A stretch of DNA of 64,000 nt from Flavobacteriaceae bacterium. GTDB taxonomy: Bacteria; Bacteroidota; Bacteroidia; Flavobacteriales; Flavobacteriaceae. The position numbers and the translations under genes are program-made. The DNA is taken from contig JAQWSC010000015.1 in the NCBI GenBank assembly GCA_029243385.1, forward strand, positions 1-64,000, read 5' to 3'. The notes beneath the pieces are model-generated. The model was not told where the DNA came from. It saw nothing but the letters and a program-made list of their open reading frames with translations, and did not search any database. Shown piece after piece: positions 9,063-16,598 of the stretch; position 1 is the stretch's first letter; each line of letters opens with the position of its first letter.

Positions 9063-9535
9063 GCAGCTTCTTCTTTTTTAGTGCAACAAGCTTTTTTACA
9101 GTCTTTTTGACAAGCGGTTTTGTCTTTAGAACAACAAGGCTTTGTACATTCTTTTTTACAGCTTTTTACGGTAAATTCTTCAACAAGATTGACAGTTGTT
9201 ACCGAATAGCTTTTACCTGCTGAGGTAATTGCTGCAGTCAGTGCCTCAGGGTTTGTTAGAGAGCTGTCAAAAGAAACGCTTGCTTTTTTGTTGCTAAAGT
9301 CAACTTTAGCCGATTGGACTCCAGAAACCGCATTCAGTTTCTTTTCAATGGCAGATGCGCAGCCCATTTGACACGTCATTCCTTCAACACCAAATTCAGC
9401 ATTTGTAAGAACAGCACCGGAGGAAATTGTTGTAGTTTTTTCAGTTGAAATTGTTTTAACTTCAGGCTTGGTTGTAGTATTGCATGAAGTAGCCAAAATC
9501 AGTAAAACGATAAGTAATTGAACAGTATTTTTCAT
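9059..9535 (-). CDS. Heavy-metal-associated (HMA) domain lipoprotein with Cys-rich tail
   Basis: A 158-residue secreted lipoprotein (lipobox ATSC, Cys18). It carries one HMA ferredoxin-like domain (residues about 45-115) with the metal loop GMTCQMGC. That is C-x3-C, one residue longer than the usual CxxC. A 35-residue C-terminal tail follows (from about 124) with Cys-Cys pairs and Lys, such as SCKKECTKPCCSKDK. The tail looks like a small metallothionein-type metal sponge. I infer periplasmic copper or other soft-metal binding. No ATPase or regulator is adjacent, so the specific metal is unknown. Confidence 0.75.
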   Translation of the reverse strand: MKNTVQLLIVLLILATSCNTTTKPEVKTISTEKTTTISSGAVLTNAEFGVEGMTCQMGCASAIEKKLNAVSGVQSAKVDFSNKKASVSFDSSLTNPEALTAAITSAGKSYSVTTVNLVEEFTVKSCKKECTKPCCSKDKTACQKDCKKACCTKKEEAA

Positions 9536-9618
9536 AAGAGTTGAGTTTAATAGGCTAATTTACTTAAAAAAAATTAATTACTTAGAGATAATAGTTGCAA
9601 CTTCGCACAAATTTGTAT

Positions 9619-10518
9619 ATGACTGCAGTTCAGCAAAAAAAATGGACCTATTTAGTAATTCTAACTCTTATTTGGGGGAGTTCGTACATCCTAATCAAGA
9701 AAAGCTTGATAGGATTGAGTCCGTTACAACTAGGATCCATTCGTATTTTAATTTCAACGGTAATTTTATTGTTGATAGGATATTCTTCGCTAAAAGGACT
9801 ATCAAAAAAACAATGGAAGTGGATCGTAATAACGGGCTTTATTGGAACTTTTTTTCCGTCCTTTTTCTTTGCATTTGCTCAAACCCAAATAGATAGTGGA
9901 GTTGCAGCGGTTTTAAACTCCTTGACTCCATTAGCTACGCTTTTTTTTGGAATTTTCTTTTTTCAATTTTCGATTCAGAGACGTCAAATTTGGGGAGTGT
10001 TGTTGGGGCTCGTGGGGTCTATTTGGCTTGTGTTGGAAGACGCTTCGATTACTCCCAATCAAAACGGGTGGTATGTTGGGCTGATTTTTACATCTTCGGT
10101 TTGTTATGCACTTAATGTAAATATTCTGAAACGCTACTTGCAAGATGTTTCTGCCATGGCGATTACTTTAGGAAATTTTATTTTTATTTCCATTCCCGCT
10201 TTTATCATTCTTTGTTTCACAGGATTTTTTAAAACAGAAGTACTACATAGCTCGGAGGTATGGGAGTCTTTTAAATACATAGTACTGTTATCTATTTTTG
10301 GAACGGTTATCGGAAAAATTATGTTCAATAAGTTTATCCAATTTGCCTCTCCAGTTTTTGCTTCTTCAGTAACTTATACGCTTCCGATTGTTGCCATAGG
10401 ATGGGGAGTTTTGGATGGCGAAACAATTAGTTTTTGGCAGTTGGTAGCTGCGGGGCTCATTCTTTATGGGGTTTCGTTAGTCAACAAAAAAGCGCCTAAA
10501 CAAACTTCAATAGACTGA
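9619..10518 (+). CDS. EamA-family (DMT superfamily) transporter
   Basis: An inner-membrane protein of 299 residues with ten hydrophobic segments in two EamA repeats. The first repeat starts TYLVILTLIWGSSYILIKKSL and the second near FTSSVCYALNVNILKRYL. DMT proteins export or exchange metabolites, and the substrate cannot be predicted here. I chose the ATG at 9619 (MTAVQQKKW) because the eight codons upstream overlap the probable promoter. It is divergent from the HMA lipoprotein. Confidence 0.85.
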   Translation: MTAVQQKKWTYLVILTLIWGSSYILIKKSLIGLSPLQLGSIRILISTVILLLIGYSSLKGLSKKQWKWIVITGFIGTFFPSFFFAFAQTQIDSGVAAVLNSLTPLATLFFGIFFFQFSIQRRQIWGVLLGLVGSIWLVLEDASITPNQNGWYVGLIFTSSVCYALNVNILKRYLQDVSAMAITLGNFIFISIPAFIILCFTGFFKTEVLHSSEVWESFKYIVLLSIFGTVIGKIMFNKFIQFASPVFASSVTYTLPIVAIGWGVLDGETISFWQLVAAGLILYGVSLVNKKAPKQTSID

Positions 10519-10571
10519 TTTTTTTTGGAGTTGGGGGTTAAAATTAAAAAAAGCTAATATTAGGAAAAAGA

Positions 10572-10602
10572 TTGGTAGTTAGTGTGAGAACACTTATATT
10601 TG
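10572..10602 (+). promoter_or_regulatory. Bacteroidota-type promoter of rplU-rpmA
   Basis: TTG at 10572-10574, a 20-bp spacer and TATATTTG at 10595-10602 match the Bacteroidota consensus (TTG, 19-21 bp, TAnnTTTG) exactly. The rplU start lies 37 bp beyond the -7 box. Confidence 0.8.
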
Positions 10603-10638
10603 CAGACATTTTTAAACAAAAAAAACAAATTCAACGCT

Positions 10639-11163
10639 ATGTACGCAATTGTAGAAATAGCAGGGCAGCAATTTAAAGTTGCAAAAGACCAAAAGGTTTT
10701 TGTTCACCGACTGGACGCCAAAGCAGGATCAAAAGTTACTTTTGACAATGTTTTGATGTTGGCTAACGGAGAAAAAATTACCCTTGGCGCCCCGGCTATC
10801 ACTGGAGCTTCTGTTGAAGCAAAAGTAGTTAAGCATTTGAAAGACGATAAAGTAATCGTTTTCAAAAAGAAACGAAGAAAAGGATACCGTGTTAAAAACG
10901 GTCACCGTCAATCGTTGACCGAACTTTTAATTGAAGGAATTTCTGCTTCGGGCGGTGCTAAAAAAGCAGCTCCCAAAAAAGAAGCTGCCTCTGAACCTAA
11001 AGGAACCAAGCCCAAAGCTGCTAAGTCGTCCCCTAAAAAGGAAGTTACAGTTGACTTGAGTGGTAAAACCGTTGCTGAATTGAAGGCTTTAGCAAAAGAC
11101 AAAGGAATTTCAGGAATTTCTGCCATGAAAAAAGCAGATTTGATTGCTGCATTGAACGCATAA
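10639..11163 (+). CDS. rplU: 50S ribosomal protein L21 with C-terminal SAP/HeH-like extension
   Basis: Residues 1-100 are bL21 (MYAIVEIAGQQFKVAKDQ, KKKRRKGYRVKNGHRQ), a 23S rRNA-binding protein of the large subunit. The protein then continues for about 75 residues, beyond the usual 100-105. A Lys/Ala/Pro-rich linker leads to a short helical module (VAELKALAKDKGISGISAMKKADLIAAL) that resembles the SAP/HeH or Rho N-terminal nucleic-acid-binding fold. The start MYAIVEIAG is the family N-terminus; upstream codons are not used. rpmA follows after 23 bp. Confidence 0.93.
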   Translation: MYAIVEIAGQQFKVAKDQKVFVHRLDAKAGSKVTFDNVLMLANGEKITLGAPAITGASVEAKVVKHLKDDKVIVFKKKRRKGYRVKNGHRQSLTELLIEGISASGGAKKAAPKKEAASEPKGTKPKAAKSSPKKEVTVDLSGKTVAELKALAKDKGISGISAMKKADLIAALNA

Positions 11164-11186
11164 GTATAATTTAAAACACACACACA

Positions 11187-11447
11187 ATGGCTCACAAAAA
11201 AGGAGTTGGTAGTTCTAAAAACGGTAGAGAATCCGAATCGAAACGCTTAGGCGTTAAGATTTTTGGAGGACAAGCCGCTATTGCTGGAAATATCATCGTA
11301 CGTCAACGAGGCACTGCCCACAATCCTGGTGAAAATGTTTACGCCGGAAAAGATCATACTCTTCACGCTAAAGTGGATGGATTGGTAAAGTTTACCAAAA
11401 AGAAAAACAACAAATCGTACGTTTCTATCGTACCGTTTGATGCCTAA
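11187..11447 (+). CDS. rpmA: 50S ribosomal protein L27
   Basis: This is bL27, 86 residues, located near the peptidyl-transferase centre. The N-terminus [20 protein letters not shown] and the core [21 protein letters not shown] are standard. No N-terminal cleavage extension of the Firmicutes type is present. It lies in the conserved rplU-rpmA operon. A perfect hairpin terminator begins 21 bp after the stop. Confidence 0.96.
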   Translation: MAHKKGVGSSKNGRESESKRLGVKIFGGQAAIAGNIIVRQRGTAHNPGENVYAGKDHTLHAKVDGLVKFTKKKNNKSYVSIVPFDA

Positions 11448-11467
11448 ACAAAATTTATTTTGTAATT

Positions 11468-11497
11468 AAAAAAGCCTCGCAATTGCGAGGCTTTTTT
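11468..11497. terminator. Bidirectional terminator between rpmA and ahcY
   Basis: AAAAAAGCCTCGC, AATT and GCGAGGCTTTTTT form a perfect inverted repeat with U-tracts on either strand. It can end both rplU-rpmA and the convergent ahcY transcript. Confidence 0.92.
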
Positions 11498-11515
11498 ATA
11501 TAGAAATTATTGATT

Positions 11516-12831
11516 TTAATAACGGTAATAATCCGGTTTGTAGGGACCTTCAACCGTAACGCCTATGTACGAGGCTTGATCTTCACGTAGTTCTTCGAGC
11601 TCCACACCCATTCGTTCCAAATGAAGTTTAGCAACTTTCTCATCCAAATGTTTTGGCAACATATACACTTCATTATTATAATTGTCGGCATGCAACCACA
11701 GTTCTATTTGAGCCAATGTTTGATTAGTAAAAGAGTTGCTCATTACAAAACTCGGATGTCCAGTAGCACAGCCTAAGTTTACCAAGCGTCCTTCGGCTAA
11801 AACAATAATGTTTTTTCCTTCTACTGTGTACATATCTACTTGCGGTTTAATCTCGTCTTTGGAATCTCCATAAGCACTATTGAGCCACGCCATGTCTATT
11901 TCATTATCAAAGTGTCCAATATTACAAACAATGGCTTTGTCTTTCATAGCCCGAAAATGCTTTTCGGAGATAATGTCTTTGTTTCCTGTAGCGGTTACTA
12001 TCACATCGGCATTGCCAATGACCGTTTCCATTTTTTAACTTCAAACCCATCCATTGAGGCTTGTAATGCACAAATTGGATCGATTTCGGTAATAGTTACA
12101 ATACTGCCGGCACCTCTAAATGAAGCTGCTGTTCCTTTACCAACATCACCGTATCCAGCGACGACGACACGCTTTCCTGCCAACATCGTATCAGTGGCTC
12201 TTCGAACGGCGTCTACCGCACTTTCTTTACAACCGTATTTGTTGTCAAATTTAGATTTGGTAACCGAGTCATTAACGTTTATTGCAGGAATGGGCAAAGT
12301 TCCGTTTTTAACACGTTCATACAAACGGTGAACTCCTGTAGTAGTTTCTTCAGACAATCCTTTAATTTCGGACACTAACTCAGGGTAGTGATCCAAGACC
12401 AAATTGGTTAGGTCTCCACCATCATCCAAAATCATGTTTAAAGGCTTTCGATCTTCCCCAAAAAATACGGTTTGTTCTATACACCATTCAAACTCTTCTT
12501 CTGTCATTCCTTTCCAGGCATAAACAGGAATTCCGGCAGCTGCAATTGCTGCAGCGGCATGATCTTGAGTAGAAAAAATGTTACAAGAACTCCAAGTAAC
12601 GTCTGCCCCCAAATCAACTAAGGTTTCTATCAAAACCGCTGTTTGAATCGTCATATGCAAGCAGCCCGCAATACGCGCTCCTGCTAAAGGCTTTTGATTT
12701 TTGTACTCGTTACGCAGTGACATAAGTCCTGGCATTTCGGCCTCTGCTAACGTAATTTCTTTGCGTCCCCAATCGGCCAAAGAAATATCTTTGACTTTGT
12801 AGGCGGTGTAAGGAGTTGTTTTTGTTGACAT
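11516..12831 (-). pseudogene. ahcY: S-adenosylhomocysteinase, split by an apparent single-base frameshift
   Basis: This NAD-dependent enzyme hydrolyses S-adenosylhomocysteine to adenosine and homocysteine in the methyl cycle. The N-terminal part starts [22 protein letters not shown] at 12831 and carries the NAD-binding GYGDVGKG. It reads in frame to GFEVKK, then runs into a stop. The C-terminal part resumes in the -1 frame as [19 protein letters not shown] and runs to KPDYYRY. Joining them needs one extra base at the A6/T6 run at 12031-12036, which gives 438 residues, the normal length. All domains are otherwise intact. A sequencing or assembly error in the homopolymer is as likely as a real mutation. 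Confidence 0.9.
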
Positions 12832-12863
12832 AGTTGTATCTTTGTTATAGCAATTTTGATTTG

Positions 12864-12895
12864 CAAATTTACGACATAGAATGCCGATACACAAA
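12864..12895 (-). promoter_or_regulatory. Bacteroidota-type promoter of ahcY
   Basis: On the minus strand, TTTG (12895-12892), a 20-bp spacer and TAAATTTG (12871-12864) match the consensus. The ahcY ATG lies 33 bp downstream. The box overlaps the first codons of the divergent phosphopantetheinyl transferase gene. Confidence 0.75.
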
Positions 12896-13492
12896 CATTT
12901 AACTCCCAACGATACCACAACAATCTATTTGTGGGAACTTACTGAATCGGAAAAAGAATTACACAGCGGGATTGTTCTTACACCTCATTGTGAAAGTCGT
13001 CTGTCACAAATGCGCTCATCGATTCATCGGAAAGGATTTTTAGGAGTCAGACAGCTTCTTAAAAAAGCTGGCTATGCTCCGCATAACCTTTTGTACGACA
13101 CCATGGGAAAACCTTATTTATCGGATGAACGGTTCATATCCATTTCTCATTCTTTCAAATTTGTTGCCGTGGCTATTAGTACTCAAGAAGTGGGTATTGA
13201 TTTGGAAAAAGAACGGGCCAAAATTCAAATCATTGCGCCAAAGTTTTTACACCCCTCAGAATGTGCTCAACTTTCTTCGGATCGAACATTGACTACTTCG
13301 TGGTGTATCAAAGAGGCAGCGTATAAACTTATGGGTCAAAAAGGACTGAGCTTTTTAAATCATATTCGAATTGCCAATTGCCAATCCAACCATCCCATTA
13401 CTACCGTTCAAACTGGGGCGGAATTTGTAAAATTAAAAAACTGGGTGTATCATTGGCCTAACTATTCTTGCGCACTTGCACTAAAAAAATAA
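12881..13492 (+). CDS. 4'-phosphopantetheinyl transferase superfamily protein
   Basis: A 203-residue Sfp/AcpS-type enzyme that attaches the phosphopantetheine arm of CoA to carrier proteins. The Mg-binding signature is visible: GIDLE (D107, E109) and WCIKEAAYK (E155). The earlier SISHS motif that contacts CoA is at about 87-91. It is divergent from ahcY and starts a run of plus-strand genes; the thiamine-binding protein gene follows 6 bp after the stop. The carrier-protein substrate cannot be told from this context. Confidence 0.85.
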   Translation: MPIHKHLTPNDTTTIYLWELTESEKELHSGIVLTPHCESRLSQMRSSIHRKGFLGVRQLLKKAGYAPHNLLYDTMGKPYLSDERFISISHSFKFVAVAISTQEVGIDLEKERAKIQIIAPKFLHPSECAQLSSDRTLTTSWCIKEAAYKLMGQKGLSFLNHIRIANCQSNHPITTVQTGAEFVKLKNWVYHWPNYSCALALKK

Positions 13493-13498
13493 TCTCTT

Positions 13499-13759
13499 AT
13501 GGATATTTCTGTTGAACTTACGCTTACTCCACTTCAAGACCAATACGAAGCACCCATCATTAATTTTATCAAAGAACTCAGAGCTTCGGGTTGTAGGGTT
13601 CAAGAAACACCCCTAAGTACTCAAATTTATGGTGATTTCAATACAGTGATGTCTTTTGTGAATCGAGCCACTCAAAAGGCTTTTGAGCATTCAGAGCATA
13701 TTATTTTACACATGAAAATCGTCAAATCCAATCGCAGTGATTATGAACCCTTTTTTTGA
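13499..13759 (+). CDS. Thiamine-binding protein of the MTH1187/YkoF-like family
   Basis: An 86-residue ferredoxin-like protein (MDISVELTLTPLQDQYEAPI, IYGDFNTVMSFVNRATQKAFE) of the family formerly called DUF77, whose members bind thiamine or its precursors. It overlaps the next gene by 23 bases, so translation is coupled to the PnuT/PnuC-type transporter. A TPP riboswitch and TonB receptor lie downstream, and together these suggest thiamine uptake. The family call rests on fold-like pattern recognition and has moderate certainty. Confidence 0.75.
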   Translation: MDISVELTLTPLQDQYEAPIINFIKELRASGCRVQETPLSTQIYGDFNTVMSFVNRATQKAFEHSEHIILHMKIVKSNRSDYEPFF

Positions 13760-14375
13760 GATCCTTTTTGGACAATATGCCGGTTACGAATCGTTGGATA
13801 TTTTTTTAGAAATAACAGGAGTGATTTTCGGATTTTTGAGCGTGTGGTATGCCAAAAAAAATCACATTTGGGTATTCCCAACAGGGTTGATTTCTACTGC
13901 TATTTTTGTTTATTTGTTATGGAAATGGGAGCTGCTTGGTGATATGATGATCAATGCGTATTATTTTGTAATGAGTATTTATGGTTGGTATATTTGGACT
14001 CGCAAGTCGGATGGAGAATCACTCACTCCAATAAGTCGCACTTCAGCCTTTGAAAAGAAAACCGCTTGGGGGATTTTTATTGCAACCCTTGTGTTTGTTT
14101 TTGGAGTGTATCATTTTGCAGGAAAAGGATCATCATGGACTGCTTATGTTGACACAGTAACGACAGCTATTTTCTTTGTTGGAATGTGGCTAATGGCTCG
14201 TCGGAAAATTGAAAATTGGATTTTTTGGATTGTTGGAGATATCATTTCGGTTCCTCTTTATTTGTACAAAGGGCTTACTTTTACTAGTTTTCAATATCTA
14301 ATTTTTACCTTTGTAGCTATTGCTGGATATTATCTATGGAAAAAAACCTTGGACAAACCCCTTCTTCGTGCTTAA
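13737..14375 (+). CDS. PnuC-type vitamin transporter, probably PnuT (thiamine)
   Basis: A 212-residue membrane protein with seven hydrophobic segments. It has the Trp/Tyr-rich substrate region of the PnuC fold (YYFVMSIYGWYIWTRK near residue 77, and the IENWIFWIVGDIISVPLYLYKG segment near 160). PnuC takes up nicotinamide riboside; PnuT, the same fold, takes up thiamine. Its position after a thiamine-binding protein and before a TPP-riboswitch receptor makes thiamine the better guess. The NadR-like kinase behind it keeps nicotinamide riboside possible. Start codons at 13737 and 13743 are both possible. Confidence 0.8.
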   Translation: MIMNPFFEILFGQYAGYESLDIFLEITGVIFGFLSVWYAKKNHIWVFPTGLISTAIFVYLLWKWELLGDMMINAYYFVMSIYGWYIWTRKSDGESLTPISRTSAFEKKTAWGIFIATLVFVFGVYHFAGKGSSWTAYVDTVTTAIFFVGMWLMARRKIENWIFWIVGDIISVPLYLYKGLTFTSFQYLIFTFVAIAGYYLWKKTLDKPLLRA

Positions 14376-14914
14376 AAGTGGTATTGTTTGGTCCTGAATC
14401 AACAGGAAAAACAACGCTCTCAAAACAGCTAGCTCGACACTATGACTCGGTTTGGGTTCCTGAATTTGCCAGAGCATATCTTCAAGAAAAATGGAACAAT
14501 ACCAAAACAACTTGTGCCCCTGAAGACCTCATGCCCATTGCAGAAGGGCAAATAAATAGTGAAAACCACCTAGCGGAAAAAGCCAATAAAGTACTCATCT
14601 GTGATACGGATTTGTTAGAAACCAAAGTATACTCTGAGGCATATTATGTGGGTTCCTGTGATCCAATACTGGAAAAGTTTGCATTAAAAAACACCTACGA
14701 TATGTATTTTTTGACTTATATTGACGTGCCTTGGGAAGCCGATGACCTAAGAGATAAACCCACTGAAAGAAAAGAAATGTTTGATTTTTTCAAAAAAACA
14801 CTGATTGAGCACAACCGACCTTTTACCATTTTAAAAGGATCTTCCAAGGAACGACTAAAGCTAGCCACTCAAATTATTGACAACTTAATTTTAAAAAATG
14901 CCCCTATTCAATAA
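14336..14914 (+). CDS. NadR-like P-loop kinase (AAA family ATPase)
   Basis: A 192-residue P-loop protein with Walker A GPESTGKTT (19-27), the EFARAYLQ segment and DTDLLETKVYSE. The late WEADDLRDKPTERKEM region resembles the nicotinamide-riboside kinase domain of NadR. It overlaps the transporter gene by 40 bases, so it probably phosphorylates the imported vitamin and traps it. By homology this would be nicotinamide riboside; by context it may be thiamine or a thiamine precursor. Substrate assignment is inference. Confidence 0.75.
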   Translation: MEKNLGQTPSSCLKVVLFGPESTGKTTLSKQLARHYDSVWVPEFARAYLQEKWNNTKTTCAPEDLMPIAEGQINSENHLAEKANKVLICDTDLLETKVYSEAYYVGSCDPILEKFALKNTYDMYFLTYIDVPWEADDLRDKPTERKEMFDFFKKTLIEHNRPFTILKGSSKERLKLATQIIDNLILKNAPIQ

Positions 14915-16415
14915 TGATGACCTCGATTTAATCGAGCAAAAAGGATTAACCCCTGAAGAGGTCGCAAATCAAATCGATATTTTTAAAAAAGGCAATCAAT
15001 ATGTTCGCCTTGAATCTGCAGCCACACTCAACAAAGGGATATTGAAGCTTAGTAGTGAAGAGCAGCAAACACTAAAACAAAAGTACGATTTGGCCGTTGA
15101 CAACTTAAAGGTCGCCAAGTTTACTCCCGCATCCGGAATGGCTACAAGAATGTTTAAGTTTCTGTATTTTTTTCAAAAAGAATTTGATGCCAATAAAGAG
15201 TCTCTGAATGCCTATTTGAATAAAAAAAAGACACACAAACTTCGAGAGTTTATAGCAGGGATAGAAATTTTTCCTTTTTTTAAGGAGATTGATGACGAGT
15301 TACAGAAAAAAGAAATTCGAAAAACCCCCTTAAATAAGTACCGAATAGCATTTATTAATTTAGTTTTAGAACGATTTGGAGGGATTCCAAAAGGACTTGT
15401 TCCCTTTCACAACTATCAAGGGGAAGTTGTTACAGCTTTTGAAGAGCAAATTCATGAATCGCTCCATTATATAAAGTCGCGTCAATCCATAAAACTGCAC
15501 TTTACAATTGCTCCCGAAAACGCAACTATGATTAAGGAGTTTTTCGAGCCGATAGTGTCTAAAATTTCAAAGCAAACCAATGTAGTTATCGAAATTGAAT
15601 ATTCACACCAACATTCCAAAACCGACACGCTTGCCGTAGATGAAAATAACAATCCAGTTCGAAACGATCAAAGCCAATTGGTTTTTCGAAATGGCGGACA
15701 CGGATCGTTGCTTCACAACCTTAATGAGTTGGATGAAGATATCGTATTTATTAAAAATATTGACAATGTTTCTAAAAAAGACTGGCACGAAAAAAGATCA
15801 CTTCACAAAAAAATATTGGCAGGAAAGCTGCTTTTTGTTCAAGAGGAATGTTTTGAATGGCTTCTTAAAATAGATGACAAATCAGCCAATCGAAAAGAAT
15901 TGGAAATTTTTATTAAGGAAGAATTGAATCTGTCCCATTTGTTAGAATCCAGTGATCAACAGTTTTTTGAAGCCTGTAAAAAAGCATTGCATCGACCTAT
16001 TCGTGTCTGCGGAATGGTTAAAAATGAAGGAGAGCCAGGAGGAGGCCCTTTTTGGGTAAATAAAAAAGGCATTAACTTTCTTCAAATTGTGGAGTCTGCT
16101 CAGGTTGATATAAAAAACAAAAAACAAAAAAATATTTTTAAGTCTGGAAGTCATTTTAATCCTGTTGACTTAGTTTGTGGACTCAAAGATTACACAGGTC
16201 AAAAATTTGATTTGACACAATTTTCTGATCCCAACGCCTATTTTATTTCCAACAAATCGATGAGAGGAACTCCCGTAAAAGCTCTTGAACATCCAGGACT
16301 TTGGAATGGCTCGATGTCTTTATGGACTACTATTTTTGTGGAAGTACCCATTTTTACGTTTACTCCTGTTAAATCGTCAAACGAACTATTACGTCCAGGA
16401 CATCAAGTGTATTAA
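14898..16415 (+). CDS. DUF4301 family protein
   Basis: A 505-residue cytoplasmic protein of the Bacteroidota family DUF4301. The family core motif, a nucleotidyltransferase-like FTPASGMATRMFK, is at about 75. Other motifs include GGIPKGLVPFH (about 158) and a C-terminal GGPFWV region (about 380). The function is not known to me; the GxATRMFK-type motif suggests nucleotide-sugar or nucleotide binding. It overlaps the NadR-like gene by 17 bases and closes the operon just before the TPP riboswitch. Confidence 0.8.
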   Translation: MPLFNNDDLDLIEQKGLTPEEVANQIDIFKKGNQYVRLESAATLNKGILKLSSEEQQTLKQKYDLAVDNLKVAKFTPASGMATRMFKFLYFFQKEFDANKESLNAYLNKKKTHKLREFIAGIEIFPFFKEIDDELQKKEIRKTPLNKYRIAFINLVLERFGGIPKGLVPFHNYQGEVVTAFEEQIHESLHYIKSRQSIKLHFTIAPENATMIKEFFEPIVSKISKQTNVVIEIEYSHQHSKTDTLAVDENNNPVRNDQSQLVFRNGGHGSLLHNLNELDEDIVFIKNIDNVSKKDWHEKRSLHKKILAGKLLFVQEECFEWLLKIDDKSANRKELEIFIKEELNLSHLLESSDQQFFEACKKALHRPIRVCGMVKNEGEPGGGPFWVNKKGINFLQIVESAQVDIKNKKQKNIFKSGSHFNPVDLVCGLKDYTGQKFDLTQFSDPNAYFISNKSMRGTPVKALEHPGLWNGSMSLWTTIFVEVPIFTFTPVKSSNELLRPGHQVY

Positions 16416-16454
16416 GATTCATTTTTTTAATTTTATTTTTTTAAATTTGTACCA

Positions 16455-16532
16455 TCTCATAAGGGGTGCCCAACCAATCGGGCTGAGATCATACCCAATG
16501 AACCTGGGCGGATAATGCCGCCAAGGGATTTG
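16455..16532 (+). promoter_or_regulatory. TPP (THI-box) riboswitch
   Basis: The conserved TPP aptamer core is plain: GGGGTGCC, then GGGCTGAGAT, ATACCC, GAACCTG and the final GGATAATGCCG-CCAAGGGA. It lies about 65 bp upstream of the TonB receptor ATG. In Bacteroidota such elements usually shut down translation or transcription when thiamine pyrophosphate is plentiful. No clear terminator follows, so I infer translational control. Confidence 0.93.
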
Positions 16533-16598
16533 AAATTACGTTATTAATCTTTATACAGAATAATAACCCCTTTTATTTGTATTAATCTTTTTATACAA

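Noticed and set aside
12001-12918. Two separate genes for the ahcY halves
   Set aside because: The halves are complementary parts of one enzyme, and the second half starts at an internal Met exactly at the homopolymer. A one-base shift is the simpler reading.
13737-14914. A confident assignment as a nicotinamide riboside uptake pair (pnuC-nadR)
   Set aside because: The thiamine-binding protein upstream and TPP riboswitch downstream favour thiamine, so no symbol was given.
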